A DNA stretch of 64,000 nucleotides from JAJTFA01 sp051715425. GTDB taxonomy: Bacteria > Bacteroidota > Bacteroidia > UKL13-3. A model generated the notes under the pieces. That model searched no databases, was not told where the DNA came from, and worked only from the letters and a program-made list of their open reading frames with translations. Shown piece after piece: positions 1 to 9,112 of the stretch (the stretch's first letter is position 1; the number at the start of each line of letters is the position of its first letter). The stretch covers positions 1 through 64,000 of the forward strand of contig JBPXJS010000009.1 in the NCBI GenBank assembly GCA_051715425.1, given 5' to 3'. The position numbers and the translations under genes are program-made.

Positions 1-3000
1 ACAAATCTGGTATACATAAATGGTACAACATATACCAATACTACTTATCAGGGCGGTGGAGGTTACAACGCGGGCTCAAGTTCATCGGCCAACTCATTTG
101 TGTCTGCACGCGACCTGCATATTACAGCTGCCGGAGCCAAAGGTCAGGCTATTGCACAGGTTACAACAGATATTGATGGAGAAACCCGTCAAGCAACTCC
201 GGATATTGGAGCAGACGAATACTTTAGCAGCATGGACATTGGCGTGTCTAGTATTGATACCCCATTGGCTTCTACTTTCTGCAGTGGCAATAAAGAGATT
301 TCCGTAAGAATAAGAAATTATGGAAACCAGGCTATCACCAGTGCAACTGTTCATGTGGCAGTAAATGGAGTAGTTATGCTAACCTATCCATGGACAGGTT
401 CTTTGGGTCTTTCAGCTACCAGTGCTCCGTTTATTGTTGGTACAGTAAACATTGGTGCCGGCAATCCGATTGTTACCGCATTTACATCCTCCCCTAACGG
501 AGGTACGGATATTTTGGCAGCAAACGACTCTGCATCCAGAACCTTCACCGTAAATCAAACAGTAAGCCCTGCAATAAGTATCAGTGCATCAGATACAGCA
601 ATATGCAGTGGAACCACGGTTACACTTATTGCTTCATATAGCAATGGCGGTTCTACACCTCTTATTCAGTGGCGCAAAAATGGAATAACCATGGGCACAA
701 CAGATACCATCATTACAAATGCCCTTGCCAATAACGATTCACTGATTTGTATCCTCTCTTCCTCTGCAACATGTGCCAGTCCGTCAAGTGTTATTTCAAA
801 TTATATTAAAATGAATGTAAACACAACGCAACCTGCACAGGTGAGTATTGCAGCCAATACCACAACTATCTGCACAGGCCAGAATGTAAGGTTTGCTGCC
901 ACTCCGGTAAATGGAGGAACTACACCTTCATACCAATGGAAACTGAATGGGGTTAATGTTGGCACAGATACGAGTGTTTACCAATCGACCACGTTAAACA
1001 ACAATGATAGTGTTACTGTCATATTAACATCGAGCCTTGCCTGTGCAAGCCCAAATATTGACACATCAAACTTTATAAAGGTAACCGTAAATAGTTTTGT
1101 AACTCCTGCTGTTAGTATTGCGGCCACCTACACATCAATTTGTTCAGGGGTGGTAGATACCTTCACAGCCACACCGGTTAATGGTGGTACCACACCAACT
1201 TACCAATGGAAACGAAACGGAATAAATGTTGGCACAAATAACAACCGGTTTATCACTACTACTTTGGCAAACAACGATTCTATTGAAGTGGTGATGACCT
1301 CAAATGCCGTTTGTGCTTCGCCAACATCTGCCACATCAAACAAAATTGGCGTAAGTGTTACACCATCTGTTACACCAACCAATGTGGTAAATGCAACAGC
1401 TACCACCATATGTTCTGGCACGCAGGTTACATTTACATCGGCCATTACCAATGGAGGAACAACACCGCATTACCAATGGAAAAAGAATAATGTGGATGTG
1501 GGAACCGACACAAATGTGTATGCTGACAATAACCTGCAAAACAACGATTCAATCTATGTTGTGCTAACATCCAATGCAGCATGTGCAACATCCACCATTG
1601 TTAACTCAAATAAAATGAAGCTCACCGTAAATCCATTGGTAACTCCTGACGTATCAATAGCCGGTTCGGCCAACAATATTTGTTCCGGCACCTCGGTTCA
1701 GTTTACAGCCACACCGGTTAATGGCGGAACCACACCATCATATCAATGGAAACGGAATGGTGTGAATGTAGGTACCGACAGCACCAGGTTTACCTCTTCG
1801 TCATTCTCAAATGGCGATACAATCAGGGTAATTTTAACCAGCAATGTGGCCTGTGCTACCAAAACCACCGATACATCAAACTTTGTGGTGATGCAGGTAA
1901 CACCTTCTGTTACGCCAACCATTAGTGCAAGCTCTGCCGTTACCACCATATGCGCAGGAACCCCGGTTACCTTTAGCGCATCGGGTACCAATGGCGGAAT
2001 TAGTCCGGCTTACCAATGGAAACGCAACGGAAGTAATGTGGGAGCTGATAGTACCGGATTTACCACAAGCACCATTAACAATAATGATACTTTCTATGTG
2101 GTATATACCTCATCGGCTGCCTGCGCTGCTGTAAATAATATTGTTTCCAATAAAATTATCATGAGGGTAAACAGTATTGTACCGGTAACGGTAAATATTA
2201 CGGCAACAGGAACATCCATTTGTTCGGGCTCTCCGGTTACGTTTAGTGCCAACTATACCAACGGAGGATTTACGCCTTCATTCCAGTGGAGGAAAAATGG
2301 GGTGACAGTTGGAACCGATAGCATGGCGTTTACCACAACAGCTCTTTCAAACGGGGATAGTATCAGAGTGACTTATATTTCCAGTGCTACCTGCCCAAGT
2401 GCGGCTTCTCTGCTCTCCAATACCATTGTGATGAGTGTTACGCCTTCGGTAACTCCTGATATCAACATCGCAGCTTCGGCATCATCTATCTGCAGCGGAC
2501 AAGGCGTTACATTTACGGCAACACCACTTAATGCCGGAACAGCCCCTGTTTATAAATGGATCAAAAATGGTGTACAAACCGGAACTGACAGTACTGGATT
2601 AACTACCACCTCACTTGCTTCATCAGACGTATTCCATTGTATCCTAACCAGCAATGCAGCGTGTGCAACTAAAACTTCCGATACCTCAAATGCGGTAAGT
2701 ATCAATGTAAAACCACTGCCTGTAAAACCTGTAATTACACGCAACAGCGACTCCTTAACTTCAACTGTAGCTTTAAGTTACCAATGGTTCAGGGATGGTA
2801 ATATCATCAGCGGAGCTACAACAAGAAAGATTAAGATTACCCAAAACGGTACTTACACGGTAGCTATTGACAGTAACGGATGTCCGAATATATCCAGCGG
2901 ATTCCTGGTAAATAATGTAGGTATGGATAATCTGGGAAGTATTGGAAGCATTTCGGTGTATCCAAACCCAACCAATTCCGGTATTACTTTAAATGTGATA

Positions 3001-3198
3001 TTTACTGAAAAAGCAGCAACTACAATTAGTGTGGTTGATATGTTTGGTAAAGTAGCACAAAGGGTTGATGCAGGAGAGGTAAGTGAAATAAAGGATGAGT
3101 TGCTGAATCTGCAGGATTTGGCAGATGGTATTTATTTTATACAGGTTACCCATGGAAATAATGCCGCTGTTAAGAAGGTAATTAAGGCAGCACGATAA
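1..3198 (+). CDS. Ig-repeat T9SS-secreted surface protein (5' truncated by window edge)
   Basis: The reading frame is open from the first base, so the true start lies upstream and only the last 1065 residues are seen. Residues 1 to about 80 look like the end of a beta-helix-type domain, closing with DIGADEYF. After a linker, residues about 190-907 hold eight tandem Ig-like modules of 88-91 residues. Each carries an ICSG-type Cys motif, a core such as NGGTTPSYQWKRNGVNVGTD and a second Cys in an ATCAS/AACAT-type motif. A ninth, degenerate module follows. The last ~85 residues contain ISVYPNPT and end in a Lys-rich beta strand, typical of a type A T9SS sorting domain. I infer an exported, probably surface-attached adhesin-like protein. 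Its ligand cannot be told from the sequence. The GTG at base 100 is not the start. Confidence 0.85.
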   Translation, partial: TNLVYINGTTYTNTTYQGGGGYNAGSSSSANSFVSARDLHITAAGAKGQAIAQVTTDIDGETRQATPDIGADEYFSSMDIGVSSIDTPLASTFCSGNKEISVRIRNYGNQAITSATVHVAVNGVVMLTYPWTGSLGLSATSAPFIVGTVNIGAGNPIVTAFTSSPNGGTDILAANDSASRTFTVNQTVSPAISISASDTAICSGTTVTLIASYSNGGSTPLIQWRKNGITMGTTDTIITNALANNDSLICILSSSATCASPSSVISNYIKMNVNTTQPAQVSIAANTTTICTGQNVRFAATPVNGGTTPSYQWKLNGVNVGTDTSVYQSTTLNNNDSVTVILTSSLACASPNIDTSNFIKVTVNSFVTPAVSIAATYTSICSGVVDTFTATPVNGGTTPTYQWKRNGINVGTNNNRFITTTLANNDSIEVVMTSNAVCASPTSATSNKIGVSVTPSVTPTNVVNATATTICSGTQVTFTSAITNGGTTPHYQWKKNNVDVGTDTNVYADNNLQNNDSIYVVLTSNAACATSTIVNSNKMKLTVNPLVTPDVSIAGSANNICSGTSVQFTATPVNGGTTPSYQWKRNGVNVGTDSTRFTSSSFSNGDTIRVILTSNVACATKTTDTSNFVVMQVTPSVTPTISASSAVTTICAGTPVTFSASGTNGGISPAYQWKRNGSNVGADSTGFTTSTINNNDTFYVVYTSSAACAAVNNIVSNKIIMRVNSIVPVTVNITATGTSICSGSPVTFSANYTNGGFTPSFQWRKNGVTVGTDSMAFTTTALSNGDSIRVTYISSATCPSAASLLSNTIVMSVTPSVTPDINIAASASSICSGQGVTFTATPLNAGTAPVYKWIKNGVQTGTDSTGLTTTSLASSDVFHCILTSNAACATKTSDTSNAVSINVKPLPVKPVITRNSDSLTSTVALSYQWFRDGNIISGATTRKIKITQNGTYTVAIDSNGCPNISSGFLVNNVGMDNLGSIGSISVYPNPTNSGITLNVIFTEKAATTISVVDMFGKVAQRVDAGEVSEIKDELLNLQDLADGIYFIQVTHGNNAAVKKVIKAAR
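568..2721 (+). repeat. Eight tandem ~264-273-bp Ig-module repeats inside the first CDS
   Basis: Eight consecutive modules of 88-91 codons keep frame and share the order ICSG, NGGTTP.YQW, NG.NVGTD, NNDS, TS.ACA, SN. Protein similarity is high but the DNA has diverged, so this is an old duplication array rather than a recent copy-number expansion. Confidence 0.8.
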
Positions 3199-3216
3199 AC
3201 CAGATTAACTTTAATG

Positions 3217-3256
3217 AAAGGCCCTGCATCCGTTTTTCGGTGCAGGGCCTTTTCTT
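3217..3256 (+). terminator. Rho-independent terminator
   Basis: A long hairpin has AAAGGCCCTGCA paired with TGCAGGGCCTTT around a short loop, followed by a T-rich run. It sits 19 bases after the stop of the Ig-repeat gene and ends that transcript. Confidence 0.9.
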
Positions 3257-3298
3257 TTTGTAATAAAGTAATTATCATAGCGGACTTATAAATGCCGG

Positions 3299-3952
3299 AT
3301 GATAACAATAAAACAGTTTACCTTCAATGATTTTCAGGAAAATACGTATGTGTTATATGATGAAACAAAGGAGTGTGTGATTATAGATCCCGGGTGTTAT
3401 AAAACAGGGGAGCAGATGGAATTGTATGATTTTATTAATCAAAATCAGTTAAAACCGGTTAAACTTTTAAATACACATTGCCATATTGATCATGTATTGG
3501 GAAACGCATTTGTTGCTTCAAAATTTAAGCTTGCCTTGTATATGCATGAAGAAGAACTGTTTACCTATAACAGCACTTCTCCGTGGGCTTCTATTTTTGG
3601 AATAACCATGGATGAGATTCCTGAGAACAGAGTTTATATTACCGAAACAGATGCTATTACCTTCGGAAATTCTACCTTACAGATAACCTTAACACCAGGT
3701 CATTCTGTGGCTTCCTTATGTTTTTATCAGATGGAGGAAAGGCTTTGTATTGCAGGAGATGTTCTTTTTGCCGGGAGTATTGGAAGAACCGATTTACCCG
3801 GAGGAAACCATGAAACGCTCATCAGATCTATAAAAGAAAAGTTAATGGTTTGGCCTGATGATATGAAGATTTATCCGGGACATGGGCCTTCAACTACTAT
3901 TGGTTGGGAGAGAAAAACCAATCCCTATATTAATGATCAGAAGGCATCCTAA
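3299..3952 (+). CDS. Metallo-beta-lactamase-fold hydrolase (glyoxalase II-like)
   Basis: This 217-residue cytoplasmic protein has the complete two-metal site of the glyoxalase II/YcbL branch of the MBL fold: H60-x-H62-x-D64-H65, H135 in TPGH, D154 in IAGD and H195 in YPGH. The family hydrolyses thioesters such as S-lactoylglutathione or related small substrates. The protein lacks the C-terminal substrate-binding helices of classical GloB and is close to the short YcbL type, so the substrate is uncertain. The ATG is the first in frame after the upstream terminator. It has no signal peptide. A TonB-dependent receptor follows after 60 bases and may share its transcript. Confidence 0.85.
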   Translation: MITIKQFTFNDFQENTYVLYDETKECVIIDPGCYKTGEQMELYDFINQNQLKPVKLLNTHCHIDHVLGNAFVASKFKLALYMHEEELFTYNSTSPWASIFGITMDEIPENRVYITETDAITFGNSTLQITLTPGHSVASLCFYQMEERLCIAGDVLFAGSIGRTDLPGGNHETLIRSIKEKLMVWPDDMKIYPGHGPSTTIGWERKTNPYINDQKAS

Positions 3953-4012
3953 ATTAGCATCTTGCAGTTTTACCGGTTTTTTCCCGATAATTGAAAGAAT
4001 AAGAATCCAGCT

Positions 4013-6799
4013 TTGAAACAGGTCCTTTGTTATATCTTCTGTATGTGTTGTTCCTTGTTTGCCTTTGCACAACAAAGTGTAATTAAAGGAAAGGTGCGCG
4101 ATAAAAAGAGTGGTGAAGCTTTAATTGGTGCTTCCGTTGCCTTAAAGGGAACATCAACCGGAGTTTCTACCGATTATGACGGAGAATTTAGTTTACGCAT
4201 TAACCAACCTCTGCCGGTTGTTCTTGTAATCAGTTATATAGGTTACGAAAACCTGGAGGTGCAGGTAAGCAGTATAACCAAGCCGCTGGAAATTAAACTC
4301 AGTGAGAACAGCAAGGTGCTGAAAGATGTAGAAATAAGGGATACCCGGATAACAGAAAAACAAAAACAACAGCCGCTTTCTGTAGAAACCATGGATATTA
4401 TAGCCATTAAGGAAACCCCGGCAGCAAACTTTTATGAGGGATTGGCCCACTTGAAAGGAGTTGATCTTACCAGTGCCAGCATAGGATTTAAAATTATTAA
4501 TACGCGGGGGTTTAACAGTACCTCTCCTGTTCGTTCACTCCAACTAATAGATGGGGTAGATAATCAGGCTCCGGGCCTTAATTTTTCTCTTGGAAATTTT
4601 TTGGGTGCTTCGGAGCTCGACCTTCAGCGGGTTGATTTAATAGTGGGTGCAAGCAGCGCATATTACGGACCCAATGCTTTTAACGGTGTTATAAATATGC
4701 AAACCAAAAGCCCGTTTTTGTTTCCGGGCTTAAGTGCCCAGGTAAAAGCAGGAGAAAGAAATTTGCTGGAAACAAGCGTACGTTGGGCTCAGGCATTTAA
4801 AAATAAAAAGGGACAAGATAAGTTTGCCTACAAGCTCAATATATTTATGATGCGTGCCCGCGACTGGGAGGCCAGAAATGATGATGCCACCATACAATCT
4901 CCAACCAGTGAAAAAAATCCCGGGGGATATGATGCAGTTAACAGATATGGAGATGAGTATTCTACCTCCAGATTCAGGCAAACGGGGCTTGTTTATCTTG
5001 GATATGGGTACACCACCAGACGAGGTTATGACGAGGAAGATCTGGTAGACTATAACACCAACAACCTGCTTTTGTCAGGAGCAGCACATTACAGGTTTTA
5101 TAAAGAGCACGAGTTGGTATATACCAGTCATTTTGCAACAGGTACCACCATTTATCAGGGCGATAACCGTTTCCGGTTAAAGGATATTAAGTTTTATCAG
5201 AACAAACTGGAGGTTAGAAAAGAGGGAAAATATTTTGTGCGTGCTTATGTTACCCAGGAGGATGCCGGGAATAGCTACGATATTTATAGCACCGCTCTTA
5301 TTATGCAGCAGGCAGTAAAATCAGATAATAACTGGGCCATTGATTATTCGGAAAACTGGAATAAGTATATTTTTAATCGGATGAATGCCATAAGGCCACC
5401 AAACTTACCGCCTGACCAGCGTCCTCCGGGATATGTATATGAGAATTACGCCAATCAATTTTTATACGATAATTATTATGATTCGTTGGTATTGTGGCAC
5501 CAGATTGTGCGCGATTCGTCTGACTATGGCGCCAAACATCCGCAGCGCGGTGGGCTAGACAGGTTTGATCCCAATACCACACGATTTGACTCTGCTTTTA
5601 ATTCTATTACCACTAAAACAAAAAGAGAAGGAGGTGCCAGATTTTTCGACAAGTCGGCTTTATACCATTTTGCCGGAGAGTATAAATTTACCCTGAAAAA
5701 AGTGGCTGATTTTACAACAGGTGGCAATTACCGATTGTATGCACCCTATTCCGAAGGGTCCATTTTTCTGGATACGGCCGCAAATCAAAGGATTTATAAC
5801 CGGGAGTTTGGTTTCTATATTGGATTTGAAAGAAAGGTGCTAAAGGAAAAGCTTAAACTGAGTTTTACCAGCAGGATTGATAAAAATGAAAACTTTAATA
5901 TGCTTTGGTCTCCTGCGGCTACGGCTGTTTTTAGCCACAAAGCACATGTTTTTCGTGTATCCTGGTCCTCGGCTATACGCAATCCAACCTTAGCAGATCA
6001 GTACATTAACCTGGAGGTTGGCCGTGCCACTTTGCTTGGTAATTTAAGTGGGTTTGATAGTTTGGTATATGTGAATTCACTGATTGATGCTTTTAATAAT
6101 GGTAAAAGTAAATTGGTGTATTTTAATGTGGCACCAATAAAACCTGAACGCGTTCAATCGATAGAATTTGGATATCGCACCACTTTATTCGAGAAAGTAT
6201 TTGTTGATGCAAGCTACTACCACAGTTGGTATACAGATTTTTTAGGATACAAAATCGGGGCTAAAGTTGACTGGCCGGATGCTGATCCCTTTGTTCGCTC
6301 TGTTAAAGTGTATCGAATTACCACCAACTCTGCCAGTATTGTTACCACCCAAGGTATAACTGTTGGTGCCAACTATTTCTGGCAAAAATGGTTAGGGTTT
6401 AATGCCAACTATTCCTGGAACCGTTTGGAAAGAACAGATAAAACCGACTCCATTATTCCCGCTTTTAATACCCCTGAACACAAATATAATCTGGGTATAA
6501 GTGGCAGAGATATTACCACCACAATAGGTTCTTTTTCCCTGCGTCATTGGGGTTACGGTATTAACTGGAAATGGCAGGAAGGTTATTTGTTTGAGGGCTC
6601 CCCGCAGTTTACCGGTAATGTTCCGGCATATGGAATGATGGATGTACAGGTGAATAAAAAATTCCCGGTTTATTATTGTACTCTTAAATTGGGTGCCACC
6701 AATTTGCTGGATAACAGGGTTTTTCAGGTTTACGGAGGCCCCGTTGTGGGGAGAATGGCCTACATCTCCGTATTATTTGAGCTCAATAGAGCCAATTAA
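4013..6799 (+). CDS. TonB-dependent receptor with carboxypeptidase-like N-terminal domain
   Basis: This outer-membrane active transporter has 928 residues. An N-terminal signal peptide ends near AFAQQ. A carboxypeptidase-regulatory-like beta-sandwich follows (residues ~20-105, with GTSTGVSTDYDGEFSL), then a plug domain (~125-240, with GASSAYYGPNAFNGVINM) and a 22-strand-type barrel to the C-terminus. The start is a TTG. It is the only candidate giving an intact signal peptide, because an in-frame stop lies seven codons upstream. There is no SusD partner next door, so this is not a standard glycan-utilisation pair, and the ligand cannot be predicted. It is followed within 70 bases by a secreted hydrolase-like gene that has its own promoter. 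Confidence 0.9.
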   Translation: MKQVLCYIFCMCCSLFAFAQQSVIKGKVRDKKSGEALIGASVALKGTSTGVSTDYDGEFSLRINQPLPVVLVISYIGYENLEVQVSSITKPLEIKLSENSKVLKDVEIRDTRITEKQKQQPLSVETMDIIAIKETPAANFYEGLAHLKGVDLTSASIGFKIINTRGFNSTSPVRSLQLIDGVDNQAPGLNFSLGNFLGASELDLQRVDLIVGASSAYYGPNAFNGVINMQTKSPFLFPGLSAQVKAGERNLLETSVRWAQAFKNKKGQDKFAYKLNIFMMRARDWEARNDDATIQSPTSEKNPGGYDAVNRYGDEYSTSRFRQTGLVYLGYGYTTRRGYDEEDLVDYNTNNLLLSGAAHYRFYKEHELVYTSHFATGTTIYQGDNRFRLKDIKFYQNKLEVRKEGKYFVRAYVTQEDAGNSYDIYSTALIMQQAVKSDNNWAIDYSENWNKYIFNRMNAIRPPNLPPDQRPPGYVYENYANQFLYDNYYDSLVLWHQIVRDSSDYGAKHPQRGGLDRFDPNTTRFDSAFNSITTKTKREGGARFFDKSALYHFAGEYKFTLKKVADFTTGGNYRLYAPYSEGSIFLDTAANQRIYNREFGFYIGFERKVLKEKLKLSFTSRIDKNENFNMLWSPAATAVFSHKAHVFRVSWSSAIRNPTLADQYINLEVGRATLLGNLSGFDSLVYVNSLIDAFNNGKSKLVYFNVAPIKPERVQSIEFGYRTTLFEKVFVDASYYHSWYTDFLGYKIGAKVDWPDADPFVRSVKVYRITTNSASIVTTQGITVGANYFWQKWLGFNANYSWNRLERTDKTDSIIPAFNTPEHKYNLGISGRDITTTIGSFSLRHWGYGINWKWQEGYLFEGSPQFTGNVPAYGMMDVQVNKKFPVYYCTLKLGATNLLDNRVFQVYGGPVVGRMAYISVLFELNRAN

Positions 6800-6809
6800 A
6801 TAATACCTG

Positions 6810-6840
6810 TTTGTTTGATTATAAATTTCTGTTAATTTGC
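6810..6840 (+). promoter_or_regulatory. Bacteroidota-type promoter for the T9SS hydrolase-like gene
   Basis: TTTG at 6810 and TTAATTTG at 6832 are separated by 18 bases, matching the -33 TTTG / -7 TAnnTTTG pattern with one mismatch. The ATG lies 25 bases downstream. Confidence 0.5.
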
Positions 6841-6864
6841 CTTAACCTTATTAATATAATTGAT

Positions 6865-8376
6865 ATGAAAAAACTACTACTGAGTTTATGCACCTTGGGA
6901 GCATCAATGCTTTTGGGGCAACATTTGCAGGCTCAACAAAGATTTGTAAATGATGTATTTACCAATGTGCTGAAAACAGCAAATGTGGAATACGACAGCA
7001 ACAGGACATTAAATCTTATTCCACCTAATAACCCACCTATTGTTACTGGCAAACTATATTGTGATGTTTACCAGCCCGATGGAGACACTGCGGCTAAACG
7101 CCCTGTAGTTGTTTTGTTACACACCGGCAGTTACCTGCCTGCTATTGTAAACCGCCAAACAACCGGTAATAAAGATGATAGCACCATAGTTGAATTGGCT
7201 GGACGTTTTGCAAAAAAAGGATACGTTGTTGTAGCTATGAATTACCGTTTGGGATGGAACCCTCAAACCACCATTCAGGAGGTTGCCACAGAACAATTGT
7301 TAAAAGCAACTTACCGTGCTATTCAGGATGCACGCAACTGTATCCGTTATATCAGATCAAATGCAGCTACCTATAAAATTGATACAGCAAAAATTATAGT
7401 AGGTGGTCAAGGTACCGGAGGGTATGTAGCCCTTGCTCTTGGAACCATTGATAAAAGAGCAGAAATTGAAGCCAATCTTAAGTTTTTAAGGGGCGATGCT
7501 TCTGCCATGGTTAATGTAGATTCTCTTGGCGACTGGAACGGCCTTGGTGGTATTCCTTTCTTTAACTACAGCGGTGATTCAACTGTTTCAGGTAATGCTC
7601 ACATGATTTTTAACTTTGGTGGTGCCATGGGTGATTTGGCCTGGCAAGAAAGCAGCAGTTTACCTGTAGTTGGTTTGCAATGTGTAAGCGATCCTTTTGC
7701 TCCATACAATACAGGAAATGTAATTGTACCTACAACAGGTGTTACAGTTATACCTAATGCCTCAGGTGCAGGTGCCGTTATTCCGGATGCAAATACAAAA
7801 GGAGTAAATGCTAAAATTAATGCTACCGTATTCACTGATCCATATACTATGCGCGCAATGGCTGCCAGCAGCAATGTAAAAAACCTGTTCCCGTTTGCTA
7901 CAGCAACACCTGAAAGTGCGCCTTGGGAATGGTGGGACAGAACCATTATGCAGGCAATCAACTTCCCATCACCTGGTGCAGGTCGTGTGGCCGATTCACT
8001 TTCTATGCTCACCAACCCTACCATGTCGGCTGCAAAAGCAAAAGCCTATGTTGATACCATTGTAAACTTTATCGCTCCGCGTATTGCTGCCCAGTTTGAC
8101 CTGGCCATTTTTACCGGCATTAAAGAAGTTGCAGATTATAACAACGTGGTTTCTGTATATCCAAACCCAACCAAAGGATTTGTAAATATCGAATTGCCTG
8201 TTGCTATTCAGTCGGTATCAGTTGTTGATATTACCGGCAAAACCATCATCAGTGTAGAAGAAATCAATAATCAGCAATATACAGCCAACCTTGGAGGTTT
8301 AAACAGTGGTTTATACTTTGTTAAGGTTACAGCTAAAGATGGCAAAACAGCCGTTAAGCGTATTGTTGTTCAATAA
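6865..8376 (+). CDS. Secreted alpha/beta-hydrolase-fold protein with T9SS sorting domain, nucleophile Ser replaced
   Basis: This 503-residue protein has a signal peptide ending at LQAQ, an esterase/lipase-like alpha/beta hydrolase core (~25-420) and a type A T9SS tail (VVSVYPNPTKGF to KRIVVQ). The core shows the order typical of the BD-FAE/Aes group: strand RPVVVLLHTGS at the oxyanion-hole position, YVVVAMNYRLG, a helix with AIQDARNCIRYIRSNA, then IIVGGQGTGGYVAL. In this family the last motif should be G-x-S-x-G, but here residue 183 is Gly, so the catalytic serine is absent. The protein may be a binding protein rather than an esterase. An upstream in-frame TTG at 6811 would break the signal peptide, so the ATG at 6865 is chosen. 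Confidence 0.8.
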   Translation: MKKLLLSLCTLGASMLLGQHLQAQQRFVNDVFTNVLKTANVEYDSNRTLNLIPPNNPPIVTGKLYCDVYQPDGDTAAKRPVVVLLHTGSYLPAIVNRQTTGNKDDSTIVELAGRFAKKGYVVVAMNYRLGWNPQTTIQEVATEQLLKATYRAIQDARNCIRYIRSNAATYKIDTAKIIVGGQGTGGYVALALGTIDKRAEIEANLKFLRGDASAMVNVDSLGDWNGLGGIPFFNYSGDSTVSGNAHMIFNFGGAMGDLAWQESSSLPVVGLQCVSDPFAPYNTGNVIVPTTGVTVIPNASGAGAVIPDANTKGVNAKINATVFTDPYTMRAMAASSNVKNLFPFATATPESAPWEWWDRTIMQAINFPSPGAGRVADSLSMLTNPTMSAAKAKAYVDTIVNFIAPRIAAQFDLAIFTGIKEVADYNNVVSVYPNPTKGFVNIELPVAIQSVSVVDITGKTIISVEEINNQQYTANLGGLNSGLYFVKVTAKDGKTAVKRIVVQ

Positions 8377-8391
8377 GTAGTTTTTAACCAT

Positions 8392-8435
8392 AAAAAAGAG
8401 GCTGTCTCAACTTTTGAGATAGCCTCTTTTTCTTT
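8392..8435. terminator. Bidirectional terminator between convergent genes
   Basis: The arms AAAGAGGCTGTCTCAA and TTGAGATAGCCTCTTT pair with few mismatches, with A-rich sequence before and T-rich sequence after. It can serve the hydrolase-like gene on plus and the thioredoxin-like gene on minus. Confidence 0.85.
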
Positions 8436-8446
8436 AGTTATATCTG

Positions 8447-8983
8447 TTACATCAACTTCTCTTCAATCTCATTCAGTTTGGCATCGGTATATTTCCCTGA
8501 AGTACGGTAAATAATATTCCCATCCTTATCCAAAACAAAAAACTGAGGCTCATCGGTTTTTGAAATATTGGCAGCTTCCATAAACGCTTTTACGTCTTTA
8601 TCTGTAATCATGTAATTGTCCCAAAGTTTCTTATCTATATTTTTTTTGGAGCGTTCTATAATTTCAGAAGAAGCAAATTTAACAACACCCTTAAGCATAC
8701 CCACAAAACACAGGTTGGCATTATACATCCTGCTACCCATTAAGCCTCCCATACCTTCGGCAATTAAGGCATTATACAATGGCTGGCTCCAGGCATGTAG
8801 TTCCTTTTCTGCTTTGGGAGAAAGGGCTATCACCACAACGGTCTTTTTGCCTTTAACATCGGCCGGGAGTTTTATGATTTTATTGCTCAGGGTTTCACAA
8901 ACCACATCGGGAAAGGTTTGTTGTTGAGCACTGGTAAACAAAGCTGAGGAGGAAATAAGTAAAGTGAAAATAAGTTTCTTCAT
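8447..8983 (-). CDS. Exported thioredoxin-fold protein without CxxC
   Basis: This 178-residue protein has a signal peptide (cut after FTSAQ). It then shows a redoxin-like pattern: the strand KKTVVVIALSPKAE, helices, and near the end PQFFVLDKDGNIIYRTSGKYT, which is the usual last strand-turn-strand of thioredoxin-fold proteins. The two Cys expected in CxxC are replaced by the Ser-Pro region, so a disulfide-exchange role is unlikely. The layout resembles the Atp10/AhpC-TSA-like group. It stands alone between a convergent neighbour and a divergent SET-domain gene. The function is unknown. Confidence 0.65.
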   Translation of the reverse strand: MKKLIFTLLISSSALFTSAQQQTFPDVVCETLSNKIIKLPADVKGKKTVVVIALSPKAEKELHAWSQPLYNALIAEGMGGLMGSRMYNANLCFVGMLKGVVKFASSEIIERSKKNIDKKLWDNYMITDKDVKAFMEAANISKTDEPQFFVLDKDGNIIYRTSGKYTDAKLNEIEEKLM

Positions 8984-9072
8984 TGTTTGATATTGGTTTA
9001 AGCCTTCAAATTAACTAAATATCAGGGATTGGTACATAGCTGTGTGCATATCAAACAGAAATGTGAAAAATT

Positions 9073-9107
9073 TTTGGTTCCCGTATCCTAAATTCATGCA
9101 CCTTTGC
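9073..9107 (+). promoter_or_regulatory. Promoter giving a nearly leaderless SET-domain mRNA
   Basis: TTTG at 9073 and CACCTTTG at 9099 are 22 bases apart, a good -33/-7 pair with one mismatch in TAnnTTTG. Only six bases separate the final G of the -7 element from the ATG at 9113. The transcript would therefore start at or next to the start codon. Confidence 0.55.
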
Positions 9108-9112
9108 GGCCA

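Noticed and set aside
568..2721. The regular ~270-bp repeats could suggest a CRISPR or other non-coding array.
   Set aside because: The repeats keep frame in one long coding sequence, are far too long and diverged for CRISPR, and encode clear Ig-like modules.
3953..4012. A riboswitch upstream of the TonB-dependent receptor, such as a cobalamin element.
   Set aside because: Only 60 bases separate the two genes, too little for any known riboswitch, and no conserved box is seen.
7599..8024. A 141-residue open frame on the minus strand inside the hydrolase-like gene.
   Set aside because: It is antisense to a well-supported coding sequence and shows no domain pattern or own promoter.
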